Below, piece by piece: positions 22,111 to 32,111 of a stretch of DNA of 64,000 nt. The notes under the pieces were generated by a model, which saw only the letters and a list, made by a program, of their open reading frames with translations, had not been told where the DNA came from and made no database searches. The DNA lies in the NCBI GenBank assembly GCA_030295235.1, contig AP026137.1, positions 558,001 to 622,000 of the forward strand, written 5' to 3'. This DNA comes from Fistulifera solaris. Lineage: Eukaryota > Bacillariophyta > Bacillariophyceae > Naviculales > Stauroneidaceae. The position numbers and the translations under genes were made by a program. Position 1 is the first letter of the stretch, and every line of letters starts with the position of its first letter.

Positions 22111-23566
22111 TCATCCGTTTTCACTTGACTTCGTCGTTTCCTCGTAATCTTTCCAAGCGTCGCGCAATTGTTCTAATACAACGAAGATCGAAGCACGGTC
22201 TTCGGGTACCGGCTTATGACACAATGCGACAATCTCCATGAGCTGATGTTCGATGTGAGTGAAATTGCGATCCATCAAAGGAGGTATCGCCGGAACTTCT
22301 CCCCGTAAAACGGCTTGTTTCGATTCTTCCGTGTTGGCCTTTTCGATCCAAGGTTCCACTCCGGTGACGATAGAAAACAAAATGTTCCCGAAACTCCACA
22401 TATCATCCGATTCCATGGATGTTCGATCGGGCGAGAACGATTCGATCGGACGGTATTCACCCACTTTGATATAGGTAAAATAAGGACAATAGTCATTTTG
22501 GTGGTCATTCCACTCGAGGACCCGAATGGTATTCACGTCATTCAAAAATGCTTCCCCTTTGTCATTCCAAAGCCATTGACTCATGCTCACATCATCGTGA
22601 CAAATGACGCCTTGATGATAGCCATGCAATTCAGCGAGTCCCTCGGCCATTTCCAGGGCCAGTTTCAACTTTTCGTGTGGTAACAGCTGATTGTCGGGCG
22701 TTTGCGGCAAAGGCGGTCGTTCATCCTGCAATCGCAACTTCCAGTTGGGCCTAGGGACGACCACATCGCCAAAACCAACCCCACTTGCGTCAATGTTGTA
22801 AAAGAGCAGAACCCATAGATATCCGCCAATCGCGGCGACGACGACAACTTTTCCAGCAGCATGGCTTCGCCGCGAATGTACCATGTCGAAACAATGTCAA
22901 AGCGAAAATTCTCCGTATTTCGCAACGTTTTCAGTACGAACTGTGTCTGTTGGTCGTATCGTTGAAACCGAAATACTTCTCGATACAGTCCATAGCCTAC
23001 ATAATCCACCGAATACTCTTGTTGGTTGGGTAAGCGATCGAGCGATAGTTCATGAAGAAGGTTGCAGACGGGATAGATGTCATATTTCCATTTGGGTGGA
23101 CGACATTCATCACGGTCAAAGTCCCGATCTTCATACGGATCGTAATACGGTGACACATTCTTGTCGATCTGCGACAAGAAGGCATCGCGTTGCAGATGTA
23201 GCAATATGGTATCATTTTGGTCAATTTTGCGTCGTCGTTTGCGCACGAAATGATCCAGAACACCAAAGTCGGGGCTTTTCGTGATCTCCTCCAAAGGCCG
23301 AAGAGAATGCGATGGAACAACGATGGAAGGCTTCCAGGGTGTATTTAGTTGTACGAGACGAGGATTTCGACTGACAATTGATGGTTCTTTGGCAAAAGAA
23401 CTTGATCTTCTGACAAGCCGAGCAATGATATGCGACTTTGGAGACCGATATATGCGAGGAAAATGATTACAGCCACAAGATTGAGTATTTTGTGAAAAGA
23501 AAAACTCTTTGCATTCCGAGCGTACTTCCTGCTTGTCAATTTCGAGGCTTTTGGTCTCCGTAGCAT
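22111..23566 (-). CDS. Membrane-anchored protein kinase-like protein with degenerate motifs
   Basis: About 485 residues. Basic N-terminus, a signal anchor (KILNLVAVIIFLAYIGLQ), a linker, then a kinase-like domain: the glycine-loop region is YVGYGLYREVF, the lysine strand is FVLKTL, the catalytic-loop region reads GVICHDDVSMSQWLW in place of HRDLKxxN, the DFG region reads LNDVN, and the C-lobe has MESDDMWSFGNILFSIVTG. In the catalytic loop Asp is kept but Arg is lost. Diatoms have many such divergent kinases, possibly acting in the secretory lumen; activity is uncertain. Two frame breaks, A4 at 22771-22774 and A4 at 23394-23397 on the plus strand, each need one extra base. Confidence 0.75.
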
Positions 23567-23782
23567 TGTTGCAATGCTAACGAATCGGTTTGAGAGACAG
23601 TTGACTAAGCTTGAAAGTCTTGTCGCCAGGAACGAGCAGCCCGGCCCTATCTCTCTTTGCGAAAATGCGATTTATCCTATTCACGCTACCAGCATCGATC
23701 TTTCGTATTTTAATTATATATTGCTCATTAGATTGTAACTTAGAAGACTTTGATTGCGAGAAAAGACACACCCGCCGATCGA

Positions 23783-23885
23783 GACGTGAAAACATCACGC
23801 TCCCACATTTTCTGGAGACGTGAAAACATCACACACCCACATTTTCTGGAAACGTGAAAAATAACTCGCCCACATTTTCTGCTGG
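23783..23885. repeat. Three 34-bp tandem repeats in a divergent promoter
   Basis: Three adjoining units of 34-35 bp, each beginning RACGTGAAAA and ending CCCACATTTTCTGSW, lie at 23783-23816, 23817-23850 and 23851-23885. The first two differ at only two or three bases; the third is more diverged. They sit between the kinase-like gene (start 23566, minus) and the dsRBD gene (start 24002, plus), so they may hold repeated regulatory sites. No spacers separate them. Confidence 0.7.
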
Positions 23886-24001
23886 GCGGGACGTTCGCAG
23901 CACGAGCACGGTGTTATCATCATCATTTCATTCTTCTCGATCCTTTCATCATTCGCATCTTTGTTGTTGCTTATTCTCTCACGACTTTTTTCACAACTAC
24001 T

Positions 24002-26313
24002 ATGAGTAATAGAAACGATGAGGATATTCGATCGGACGATGAACCGAAAGCAGAGGCAGCAAACAAAAAAATTAAACAGGAAACGCAGGCAGATGGACTT
24101 CCTCCACCAGTGCAACCTCGACTTGCGACCGAGCCAACTCCAGCATTTTCAGAAGATCCTTCTAATCTACGTTTGCCTCACCCTCCTTTGAACCCGTATT
24201 CTACGCACATAGCGTACAATCCGCTCGGTCCTTTCGTACCGTCTCAATTTCCATTCATCCCCTCACATGCGTATCACCCACCACACAATCTACCCTATCC
24301 TGTTCATCCACCGCCACCCCCGTTTCATCTCGCTCATCAGCCACAGTACCCGAATCCTCCTGCATCGATGCACTACTACGAAGCGCGTATGCGCGATCAT
24401 GCCGCTGCCTAGTAAGTTCCATTTCAAAACCCAAAGACTCAATGAGTTAGAATGATGCTTCTCATCGATTTCATCGCTTCGTTCTCTCTCTCAAGTGCAT
24501 CGGCTGCAGCGGGAGCCGCTTGGGCAGCAGCACAAATGGCGGCAGCGGCTGCCGATTTTGCGGCACAAGGGCAAATGCCGCTATTTCGGAATGGGGAATA
24601 TCCTCCCTATCATCCACCCTATCAACCTCCTCCTTTCATTCCAACCGAACACCACGGCCCTCAGCAATCGAATGAACAGTACGAATCGTCGTCAGATCCT
24701 CAGCACCGCCGAAAACGTCGACCTCGTCTAGATGATGTTCCCGGTCGCATCAGCACCAAGCAACACCGTGACCGGATACGACGCGGAGAAGACAGTAGCA
24801 GTAATAGCAGTTGCAGCACCTTTGTTCGAAAAGGCAAAAGAAAGATCGGTCCGATGAATCATTATTGGGGAAAACGGCTGTTGCGGCGCTGTACGAATGG
24901 TGCAGTCGGAGAAATCATCTTCCTTCCTTTGTGTTACAACAAATTACTCCGACGCATTTTGATTGTGTCGTGACTTTGGAAGATGACGTCGAGTGGGGGC
25001 GCGGACAAGGAGGAAACAAGGGTGCTGCCAAGAAAGAAGCAGCAAGACAAGCACTGCAAAGTCTCTGTCCGACGGTGGTCTTTGATGAAACCAGCGGGTT
25101 TGTGATTGCTCTGAGAAATGCTGTGGAAGATCTGGCGCCTCACCTGGCAAAACAACTCGCAATTGATGCCGCTGACGATAATATCAGCAGCACCACGGAC
25201 TTTTCAGAAGACGAAAACGATTTCTGGAAGTCCGGACAGGGTGCTACAATCTTATCGAATCTGTTGTTTACGACGATTCAGATAGATCCTCGTATCAAAG
25301 AATCTGCTCCTGTATTTACGTATCAGATCATGCCGGTGGTACAGCATCATCCGCTGAAACGCAAGACTACCACATCCGATGTCAGTCGCGGGCGTTTTAC
25401 GTGTATTGCTGAGCTGAAAGTCTGCCATGACGAGGGCAATGAAGATGTCTTGCAAGCCAAAGGAGTGGGAACGTCCAAACGCGAGGCACGTCATATGGCT
25501 TGTGCCGCCTTGCTGGTGAAGCTTTTCCCCGAATGCGGTGGCAATTTCGCTAAAGTCAAAGAAGCTGCCGAAGCAGCCCGTACGCGGTATAAGAGCATCC
25601 GCGTGAATTCTAAAGGACCTCCCTTTCCCGAAAGTATTGTTTCGGGGTTTCAACGTGTACTCGACCGCGATAACCTACCACAGACAGCAGCTGTTCAAGT
25701 AGCAACCCGAAGAAAACAGCTTGATATCCGTGTGGAAAAGGCGCTTCATAGCTATCACGACGAAAGCAATACCGAGGATGAAAAGTTTTTGTTACGACGG
25801 GCAGAGCCACAAGATCTGAATTTAATCAAAAAGCTGTTGCTGTCGAATAAAGATGTCAGCACGCGAAATCTTGTGAATCTTTGGTCAAGTTCCTCAATTG
25901 TCTTGCTTTTGTGCAAAGAGGCCTGCTTTCAAGATCCGCTAGGATGCGCGGTGTTGACACTTGGTTTTCACTTTCCCGAGGGCCAGCTCCTTCGCATACA
26001 ACATTTATCAAGCGTATCACGTGTCACCTCGGAACTAATTGTTGAACGACTCAAAGGTTTTGCAAAGTCAATGGATTGTACATTGGTTGAAGAGGAAAAG
26101 GACAAAGGAAAGCTCGCTTCATCAGTGGCATGCGACGACGCACAAAGTTTCGTTCAGAACCAGCTCCGACTCAGAATAAAGACAGCAGCACCTTCTGTCT
26201 CGCAAACGCTGCAGTCCGTGCAAGAAGAAGAAGAGTGCTCGGATGATTCCGAGAAGCGACCGGCGGCGAAAGTTGTCTCCACCAATCCCAGCAAGCGATC
26301 ACGAGTTGTCTAA
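24002..26313 (+). CDS. Double-stranded RNA-binding protein with GNAT-like C-terminal domain
   Basis: About 742 residues, two exons, intron 24412-24495. The first ~200 residues are Pro/His/Tyr-rich and then Ala-rich (disordered). A dsRBD-like region at about 261-328 reads KTAVAALYEWCSRRNHLPSF...GGNKGAAKKEAARQALQSL, with the usual Lys-rich helix. A second at about 385-482 ends GVGTSKREARHMACAALLVKLFP. At about 564-672 a stretch starting LLRRAEPQDLNLIKKLLL and continuing GCAVLTLGFHF...ELIVERLKGFAKSMDC resembles a GNAT acetyltransferase fold. The C-terminus is Glu-rich with a basic end (nuclear signal?). The frame breaks at the A4 run 24871-24874 (A5 gives YWGKTAVAAL). RNA binding is well supported; acetyl transfer is speculative. 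Confidence 0.72.
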
Positions 26314-26472
26314 TCGGTGTTGGATGCTGTTCTAATCGTCAGTATCGAAACGCGTATCCTATATTTTTAAAGGACATATATTGGTGATAACGGAAAGGGG
26401 TGTTTTATTTATGTTTACCCGTATATGTAGAAGAAGAAAGTATGCCCGATCAATGTATCAGCTCGGTGGGTT

Positions 26473-27099
26473 TCATCGGCGCAGTTTGCCATTTTTCTGT
26501 TGGGTAGCCGTACTGTTCATCATCATACCGGTCCCCAACAATGCTTGCGCCTCGGCAATGAGTCCACTCTCATCGTAGTCTTCGTTGGGAAACCTTTGAT
26601 TGAAATCAAAGTCCGCGGGCAACAAGGACCCACAATCCCAAGCCATGGCACTGATCGGAGGCTTGCCAATGAATGCACAGTCGGAGCATTTCTGACCATT
26701 CACTTCGACTTTGCAGCTTTGTGGGATATGGTTGAATGTAAAGACCCAATCGGGTTCGAGAAAGTAGCTTCCGTAGAAACAAGCCGTTGTCGAGGCATCA
26801 ATTTCGTGACAGATCGCCGTGTCTACGAAACCACCACGAAACGTGAGATCGACGGTAATATCCAAGCCGTCCGGTTTCGTGTACGAGCAGTTGGCGTCGA
26901 TACCAAATCGGAAGAAGGGGATCTTTTTGTAAAAGAGAGTCGGCTCGTTACTGCAAATGCAATTGTCACGAGTTCCAAAGTAGTAGTTAATGGCCGTGGT
27001 CACGTAAGGACAAATCACCTGGGCGTAATCCCAATACTGCAAGGGATAGGCCTTACAAAGAGACACGAACAAGGCCAACGACAAGAACAGTCTGTTCAT
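26473..27099 (-). CDS. Secreted Cys-rich protein of unknown function
   Basis: 208 residues, single exon. Signal peptide MNRLFLSLALFVSLCKA, then a mature domain with about twelve cysteines (RDNCICSNEP, DANCSY, TAICHEID, TTACFYG, QSCKVEVNGQKCSDC, MAWDCGS) and two possible N-glycosylation sites (NCS, NST). There is no membrane anchor. Secreted through the ER by inference. Family not recognised; the even cysteine number fits a disulfide-bonded secreted protein. It shares a 412-bp divergent promoter with the fucosyltransferase-like gene. Confidence 0.75.
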   Translation of the reverse strand: MNRLFLSLALFVSLCKAYPLQYWDYAQVICPYVTTAINYYFGTRDNCICSNEPTLFYKKIPFFRFGIDANCSYTKPDGLDITVDLTFRGGFVDTAICHEIDASTTACFYGSYFLEPDWVFTFNHIPQSCKVEVNGQKCSDCAFIGKPPISAMAWDCGSLLPADFDFNQRFPNEDYDESGLIAEAQALLGTGMMMNSTATQQKNGKLRR

Positions 27100-27397
27100 T
27101 TTACTAGAAAGAGTGTTGCGATACGGAAGGAGACTTTTGATGTGTTGTTGTTGAAGGATCGGATGAGCAGAATGAATCTCTTGTTGGGGGAGAAAATTGT
27201 GTGTGTGTTTGTTTGTTCCGCGAGAGCGCCGCGCTCCTTGCGAATTTTTTAGTACTGAGCGTTTCTGTTGAAGAAGGGGAAATTTTTCGCATCCAACGGA
27301 TCTAATTCGTGACTCACTTTTCGTGTTTGTGACGACGGCAGGGAGAAATAATAAGGCGAAAAATAAACACGCGATGCGCTTCCGAACAAACTACAAG

Positions 27398-27406
27398 TAC
27401 CAGGTA
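27398..27406. promoter_or_regulatory. TACCWGGTA palindrome, copy 4
   Basis: TACCAGGTA lies about 106 bp upstream of the fucosyltransferase-like gene and about 300 bp upstream of the secreted Cys-rich gene, in their shared promoter. Confidence 0.4.
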
Positions 27407-27511
27407 ACTTGCTTCCGAATAATCCATTCTTCGTTGTTGCAAATAATGATAACCCAAAGCCTTTATTAGCATCTGCACATGAATCAAGTGATATAATGCT
27501 ACTAAGCAAAA

Positions 27512-28788
27512 ATGTGGCTCAGGGCAAAAATAAAACGGAGTGTACGGGAAGGTGAAAATCAACTCTTCATTCGTCGACGGCATCGCGTTCTGCACAAAAA
27601 AGGATCGTTGCGAATTTTACTGGTTTCTGTTATTATGGCGATCCTGCTCATGGTCTTAAGAACTCAACCATTGCGACTATTCAACGCGTACCTCTCTATT
27701 CCGGCAAACGTCGAGCCGCTCATCGTCGAGTATCGCCAAGAGGATCTTCGCGGCGCTCTTCAACAATCCATTATGGGGCATCACAATGTTCTTTGTGCCG
27801 ACGTGGCGGAACGGCAAACGAATTCACGGGAAGCGTTGCCCACACCACCCCAGTTTCCGGTTCGAATGTCGTTTCGAATGCACTGTGAAGATCTTTTGTC
27901 AACAATATATATGGGACTGGGAATGTGTTGTTGATGTTGTATAACATACGCTTGATTGCGCGATTGTTGGGGAATGTATCCATTCAAATGGAATGTATCG
28001 ACGCTATGGAAACGAGAAGTCGTTTGATTGTTCCTTGGGTCTTGGGCTCGTTTGCGGCAAATACATGGCCGGGTCCGTCGGCGAGTCTCGAAGATGCGTG
28101 TGATAGTTTTCAACCCAAGACGGCGCATATCATTTCCGATGATATACAATACGAACTTCGCCGCATGGCTATCAGTTTAGTCGGAGCTCCTTCGAACAAT
28201 CACCCAGCCGCAAACTTTACTTTGGACGAATCCAGAGAACGCACTTTACAAATACCCATGGCCACTGCGCCTTTACTCTCCGACGTGGAATTGGACGATG
28301 TTGTCATTCATTTCCGCTGTGGCGATATTATCGAGCTGAAAGCTCATCACAAATATCATTACGTCCGATGGAGTGTAATGGCGAAATGGATATCACCTGC
28401 AGCGCGAACAATAGGGATTGTGACGCAGCCGAGTCAAGGACAAACACGAAAGATCGACAATAGCAACCGAGATCGATGTACGCAATTACTGGGACCCATG
28501 CAAAAGTATTTTCAAAAGAAATTTCCACAGGCCCAAGTCCGTATCCGCAATGCACCCAAAGAAACGATCGCTTTAGCGTTTAGTCGATTCATCATGGCCA
28601 ATCAGAGTTTAGCCGGAGGATTTTCGACGTTTTATCGCATGCCATTTTACGCCACATTCGGGACGGCCTACGATTATGACGAAATGGGCGACAATTACAT
28701 GGTCTCTTCCGAGTTAATGATGGATCGTTGGCAAAAGGAGAATGGCTTGCAACAAATTTTGAGTCTTTTTACAAGTGATGAAGATTGA
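27512..28788 (+). CDS. Golgi fucosyltransferase-like GT-B glycosyltransferase
   Basis: About 425 residues. Basic cytosolic N-terminus and a signal anchor (RILLVSVIMAILLMVL) give type II Golgi topology. The motif VVIHFRCGDI is the H-x-R-x-G-D donor-binding signature of the O-fucosyltransferase/GT11/GT23 superfamily. A GLGNVLLML stretch earlier matches their G-x-G-N N-terminal motif, and NQSLAGGFSTFYRMPFYATFG resembles their C-terminal motif. Donor would be GDP-fucose; acceptor unknown. The G-x-G-N motif is restored only if GGG at 27919-27921 is read as GGGG, since the frame breaks there. Convergent with the sulfotransferase gene, 17 bp apart. Confidence 0.7.
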
Positions 28789-28805
28789 ACCAATGCGAAC
28801 CTCGA

Positions 28806-29915
28806 TCAATTGGATTGTCTCTCCATACAACAACCATAACGACCCGCCATTCTCCAAATTCGAAGGGTGCTCAATAAAGCAATGAGTGGAATCAGATACA
28901 AGAACAGACGCGGGTATCTCATGTCGGTCTCCAAGTATTCATTCTCTGGAAGTTCGACCTGCTTCGGTGAAAAATAATTGTCTCGGCAAAGCAAGTCGAC
29001 GCCCGTCGTCCTCCAAATTTGCTCTATTTGCTCGTCAAACAAGTGCCGGCCTATCTTGTACAGCTCCTGATCAATTGATGTTAAGTTGTTTTCGATGAAT
29101 TGCAAGGACTGTTCCGAAATCATATCGACCGAGTGATGGGGAACTCCGTGACTCTCTCGATGTTGCTGCTTTTGCGCAATAATTTTGCCGGTAGTGGGAT
29201 CACATTTTTGACAGAGAGGAGAAAGGGCACCATCGAGAGCAAGATACTCCAATAAGCAGAGCGATGCGGAATAATACTCGGTAATACCCACGACGTCCAT
29301 CTTTCGCAAATTTGTTTCGGCCAGATCCAAGGAAGGAAGCCGCCCACTGCGATCCTTCGCGAAATGTGGATCATTCTTTCCTGATGCTGTCATATACCTC
29401 GCTTGCATATTCCACGGTTCATAGCATCGATAACTTGGTTCCTTTCCGTACTTGTTCTGCAACTCCATGTCAATAAAGTTTTTGATCCATGCATCGAATC
29501 CGGCGGTCGCATTCTCGAGTTCATTGTAGCCTGGTAATGTTGTAGCGAAATTTCGAAAGTAGGGATCGTATTTGCATTCGAGAAACTGCGATAGTACGTG
29601 ACTGGTGGGTTGTCGTAGAAAGACGACCGAATAACGTTTCTCGGATAAAAAGAGAGACGGAGTCTCATAATAAGTCTTTTCATGATTTCCTTGCATCGTA
29701 CTTCCTGTACCAATGTGAAGGGGAGAATCTAGTAGGAAGGACTCGCCCGCCGTTTTCGGTATATGAATGTAATGAAACTCTTTGCTAATAAAGGTGTCGT
29801 TGGCGGCATTCTCGGACCACGAGGATGGGTCGACTTGCCCCGAAAAGACTTTCCCATCCGCTTGCGATAACGTGCGCGGACGCGCCTGTTGACGATCATT
29901 CGCAGAATCCCACAT
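28806..29915 (-). CDS. Sulfotransferase with C-terminal membrane helix
   Basis: 369 residues, single exon, frame intact. The PAPS-binding 5'-phosphosulfate loop is HIPKTAGESF, and the 3'-phosphate element is VVFLRQPTSHVLSQFLECKY, as in heparan-sulfate-type Golgi sulfotransferases. It would transfer sulfate from PAPS to a glycan. Unusually there is no N-terminal anchor before the catalytic core; the only membrane helix is C-terminal (RLFLYLIPLIALLSTLRIW). The ATG at 29915 is preceded in frame by a stop codon with no earlier Met, so a missing N-terminal anchor would need an unseen exon. A lumenal site is expected for the family. Confidence 0.82.
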   Translation of the reverse strand: MWDSANDRQQARPRTLSQADGKVFSGQVDPSSWSENAANDTFISKEFHYIHIPKTAGESFLLDSPLHIGTGSTMQGNHEKTYYETPSLFLSEKRYSVVFLRQPTSHVLSQFLECKYDPYFRNFATTLPGYNELENATAGFDAWIKNFIDMELQNKYGKEPSYRCYEPWNMQARYMTASGKNDPHFAKDRSGRLPSLDLAETNLRKMDVVGITEYYSASLCLLEYLALDGALSPLCQKCDPTTGKIIAQKQQHRESHGVPHHSVDMISEQSLQFIENNLTSIDQELYKIGRHLFDEQIEQIWRTTGVDLLCRDNYFSPKQVELPENEYLETDMRYPRLFLYLIPLIALLSTLRIWRMAGRYGCCMERQSN

Positions 29916-29938
29916 TGGTGGTTGATTGCTTTTTATGG

Positions 29939-29947
29939 TACCTGGTA
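29939..29947. promoter_or_regulatory. TACCWGGTA palindrome, copy 5
   Basis: TACCTGGTA lies only 24 bp upstream of the sulfotransferase start codon, close enough to be a transcription-start or 5'-UTR element. Confidence 0.4.
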
Positions 29948-30021
29948 CATCTATTCAAATAACAAAAAAATACAAGGTAGACAATGGTTATATCGTCGCC
30001 AATGACAATGACCAATGACAG

Positions 30022-30334
30022 TTAGACATGTGACTTCTCCACTGCTGACGTCCACTTCACTGCCGTGAGGAAATTTCACTTCCACTTCACTTCACTTCAC
30101 TTCCAAGCCAGAAGGGTTCACTGCCAAGTACTACATGTACGTAAAGGTACGTAGGAAGTCAAAACCCTAGTGCACTTAGAGCAGTCCCTAGAGTAAGTGA
30201 CTGGCTAGAGTACAGTTTAGCTGATAGTATACTCAGTGCGACACGGGAGTGATTTCACTTCCACTTCACTGCCGAGAGCTTGCCTTGGAAATCACTTCAC
30301 TGCCACAGAATTTTAGAGGGAGTCACATGTCTAA
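30022..30334. mobile_element. 313-bp MITE with 14-bp perfect inverted ends and TGACAG duplication
   Basis: The ends are TTAGACATGTGACT and its exact complement AGTCACATGTCTAA. Direct copies of TGACAG flank it at 30016-30021 and 30335-30340, which is a convincing target-site duplication. The interior is non-coding and rich in a CACTTCCACTTCACTGCC sub-repeat, present near both ends. The family cannot be fixed from this; a 6-bp duplication is unusual for common MITE groups. Confidence 0.8.
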
Positions 30335-30430
30335 TGACAGTACGTATGCTCGTCATGTATCATGTACAGTACGCCACAAGAGGTAGTCATTCAGAATTTC
30401 CGTCTGATACAAAATAACGAAAACATTTTT

Positions 30431-30905
30431 TACTATAGCCCAACGTGTACACTCACTTATCCACGACTGTACTTCAGTCATGAATCCACATTCTTTCAAG
30501 CGACAATGATACCAGCAACTTCGTTCGTGCACCGAGTTTTTGGGCTCTATTTGTTGTTGTTGCCATGCACTAGTCTTTAGCAAGTTATTTCCTTGGTCTT
30601 TAAAGGCGTTTGCATTACACGCTTTGATAATATACGTCACAAAGCCTAAACGTTGTCTGTCAAATTTTTACTATGGACCAAAGTGTGTCGTATTTCGCCA
30701 CAACTGCACTTCAGTCATGAATCAATATTCTGCCGGGCGAAAATGCTGCCTGCAATTTGTTCTTTCAACAGCTCCTTGTGTCTCTGTTGTTATGAAGTAG
30801 TCTTTCGCAGCGTTTGCATTACAAATCATTCTATTTTACGTCGAAGAGCCTTGCGAAACGATGTCTGCCGTATTTACTATGACCCAAAGTGTTGGTTTAA
30901 GAGAA
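30431..30905 (+). repeat. Degenerate tandem repeat, three units of about 210-240 bp
   Basis: Units start near 30431, 30668 and 30879. Shared blocks are TTACTATRG-CCAA-GTGT, then CGACTG-ACTTCAGTCATGAATC, then GCGA-AATG-CC-GCAA (units 1 and 2), and GCGTTTGCATTACA...CTGTC-AATTTTTACTATG (units 2 and 3). The core contains a small hairpin (ACTG...CAGT). The same family appears near 34087, 40003-40560 (opposite strand), 53712 and 53927. No gene is seen between 30340 and 31129. Confidence 0.6.
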
Positions 30906-31129
30906 AAGTGTTTACTGATGCGATTTGCTTACGGATCGTCGTCAACGTCTTTACTACGTCCGTCTGTGCAACGGAAAACGGCGGAAACGCTGATTCTTTT
31001 GATGGCCAACGAAGAAAAAGAAAACGCCGACCATGAATCTTCTCGACTTTGTCACCGTCACCACTATAGCCAACTGAGCGAAAACGACCAGATTGCTCTC
31101 TCTCTATATCAATCGCGAGTGTAATTACC

Positions 31130-31975
31130 ATGATTGCCCCAACTATCCTTCGAAGATCATCGCGGACTCTTCTTTCGTCGACTTTTCTTGTCTCCAGTTG
31201 CCAAAAGTCACTGTATTCGTCGCGTCTCATGAGTACTTCCGCATCTACTATTCTCCAATCACTTCCCCATGCCGACACTTTTATTGGAAAGGATATTACC
31301 GGTGCTATTGATAACTTGATGAAAGCGGATTGTGTTTGCTTTGATGTCGATTCCACCGTCGTCGATGAAGAAGGCATTGATGTGTTGGCGGATCATTTGG
31401 GACTCGGAGAAGCGGTGGCGGCCTTGACCAAACAAGCCATGGAAGGAGGATTGCCCTTTCAAGATGCGTTGGCGCAGCGTCTGGAGTTACTTAAGCCTTC
31501 CAAGCAATCCATTGAAGAATGTCTCGAGGCGCATCCGTTGCGACTGACTCCGGGTGTGGCGGAATTCATTGGAGAATTGCATTTCCAAAACAAACACGTG
31601 TATTTGGTTTCCGGAGGATTTCGTATCATGATTGAACCGGTCGCTAATATTCTCAATATTTCCGTCCGTGACAACATTGTAGCGAATACAATTCTCTTTG
31701 ACCAGGACGGTCAATACGCTGGATTCGATCCAAACGAACCGACATCGAGAGATATGGGCAAACCCAAAGCATTGCAACGAATTCAAGAAGCTGGCGGATA
31801 CAAAACAATGATTATGATTGGCGATGGAGCGACGGATGCGCAGGCCAAGCCACCAGCGGCTTCCTTCATTGGATTTGGAGGAGTGGCCCGTCGTGAAAAG
31901 GTGGTGCAGTTGTCCGACTGGTTCGTCACCGACTTTAGTTTGCTGACCAAAGTGGTTCGAGAGGCCGCAAAGTAA
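31130..31975 (+). CDS. PSPH: Phosphoserine phosphatase, organelle-targeted
   Basis: 281 residues, single exon, intact. HAD-family motifs: motif I DVDSTV (nucleophile Asp), motif II VSGGF, and motif IV region MIMIGDGATD with the metal-binding Asp. Cap-region residues EEGIDVLADHLG and MEGGLPFQDALAQRL match serine phosphatases. It makes L-serine from O-phosphoserine, the last step of the phosphorylated pathway. The first ~35 residues are rich in Arg/Ser/Leu without acids (MIAPTILRRSSRTLLSS...), a likely mitochondrial or other organelle presequence; a second Met at residue 34 (LMSTSAS) could give a cytosolic form. It would feed the serine acetyltransferase encoded at 38718-39761. Confidence 0.92.
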   Translation: MIAPTILRRSSRTLLSSTFLVSSCQKSLYSSRLMSTSASTILQSLPHADTFIGKDITGAIDNLMKADCVCFDVDSTVVDEEGIDVLADHLGLGEAVAALTKQAMEGGLPFQDALAQRLELLKPSKQSIEECLEAHPLRLTPGVAEFIGELHFQNKHVYLVSGGFRIMIEPVANILNISVRDNIVANTILFDQDGQYAGFDPNEPTSRDMGKPKALQRIQEAGGYKTMIMIGDGATDAQAKPPAASFIGFGGVARREKVVQLSDWFVTDFSLLTKVVREAAK

Positions 31976-32111
31976 TAAAGAAAAATGGATAAGATCAATT
32001 AGCTTGCTAGTTTTCTAGCAGGAGAAATTGAGTGTATCTAAAAATCATTTACGAAGTATTAATCTTATAAAATTGTAGCCGACTTTAAGACAGCTCACGT
32101 GTGAGCTTTCT

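Noticed and set aside
23783-23885. CRISPR-like array
   Set aside because: Units adjoin directly without spacers, there are only three, and the context is a eukaryotic promoter.
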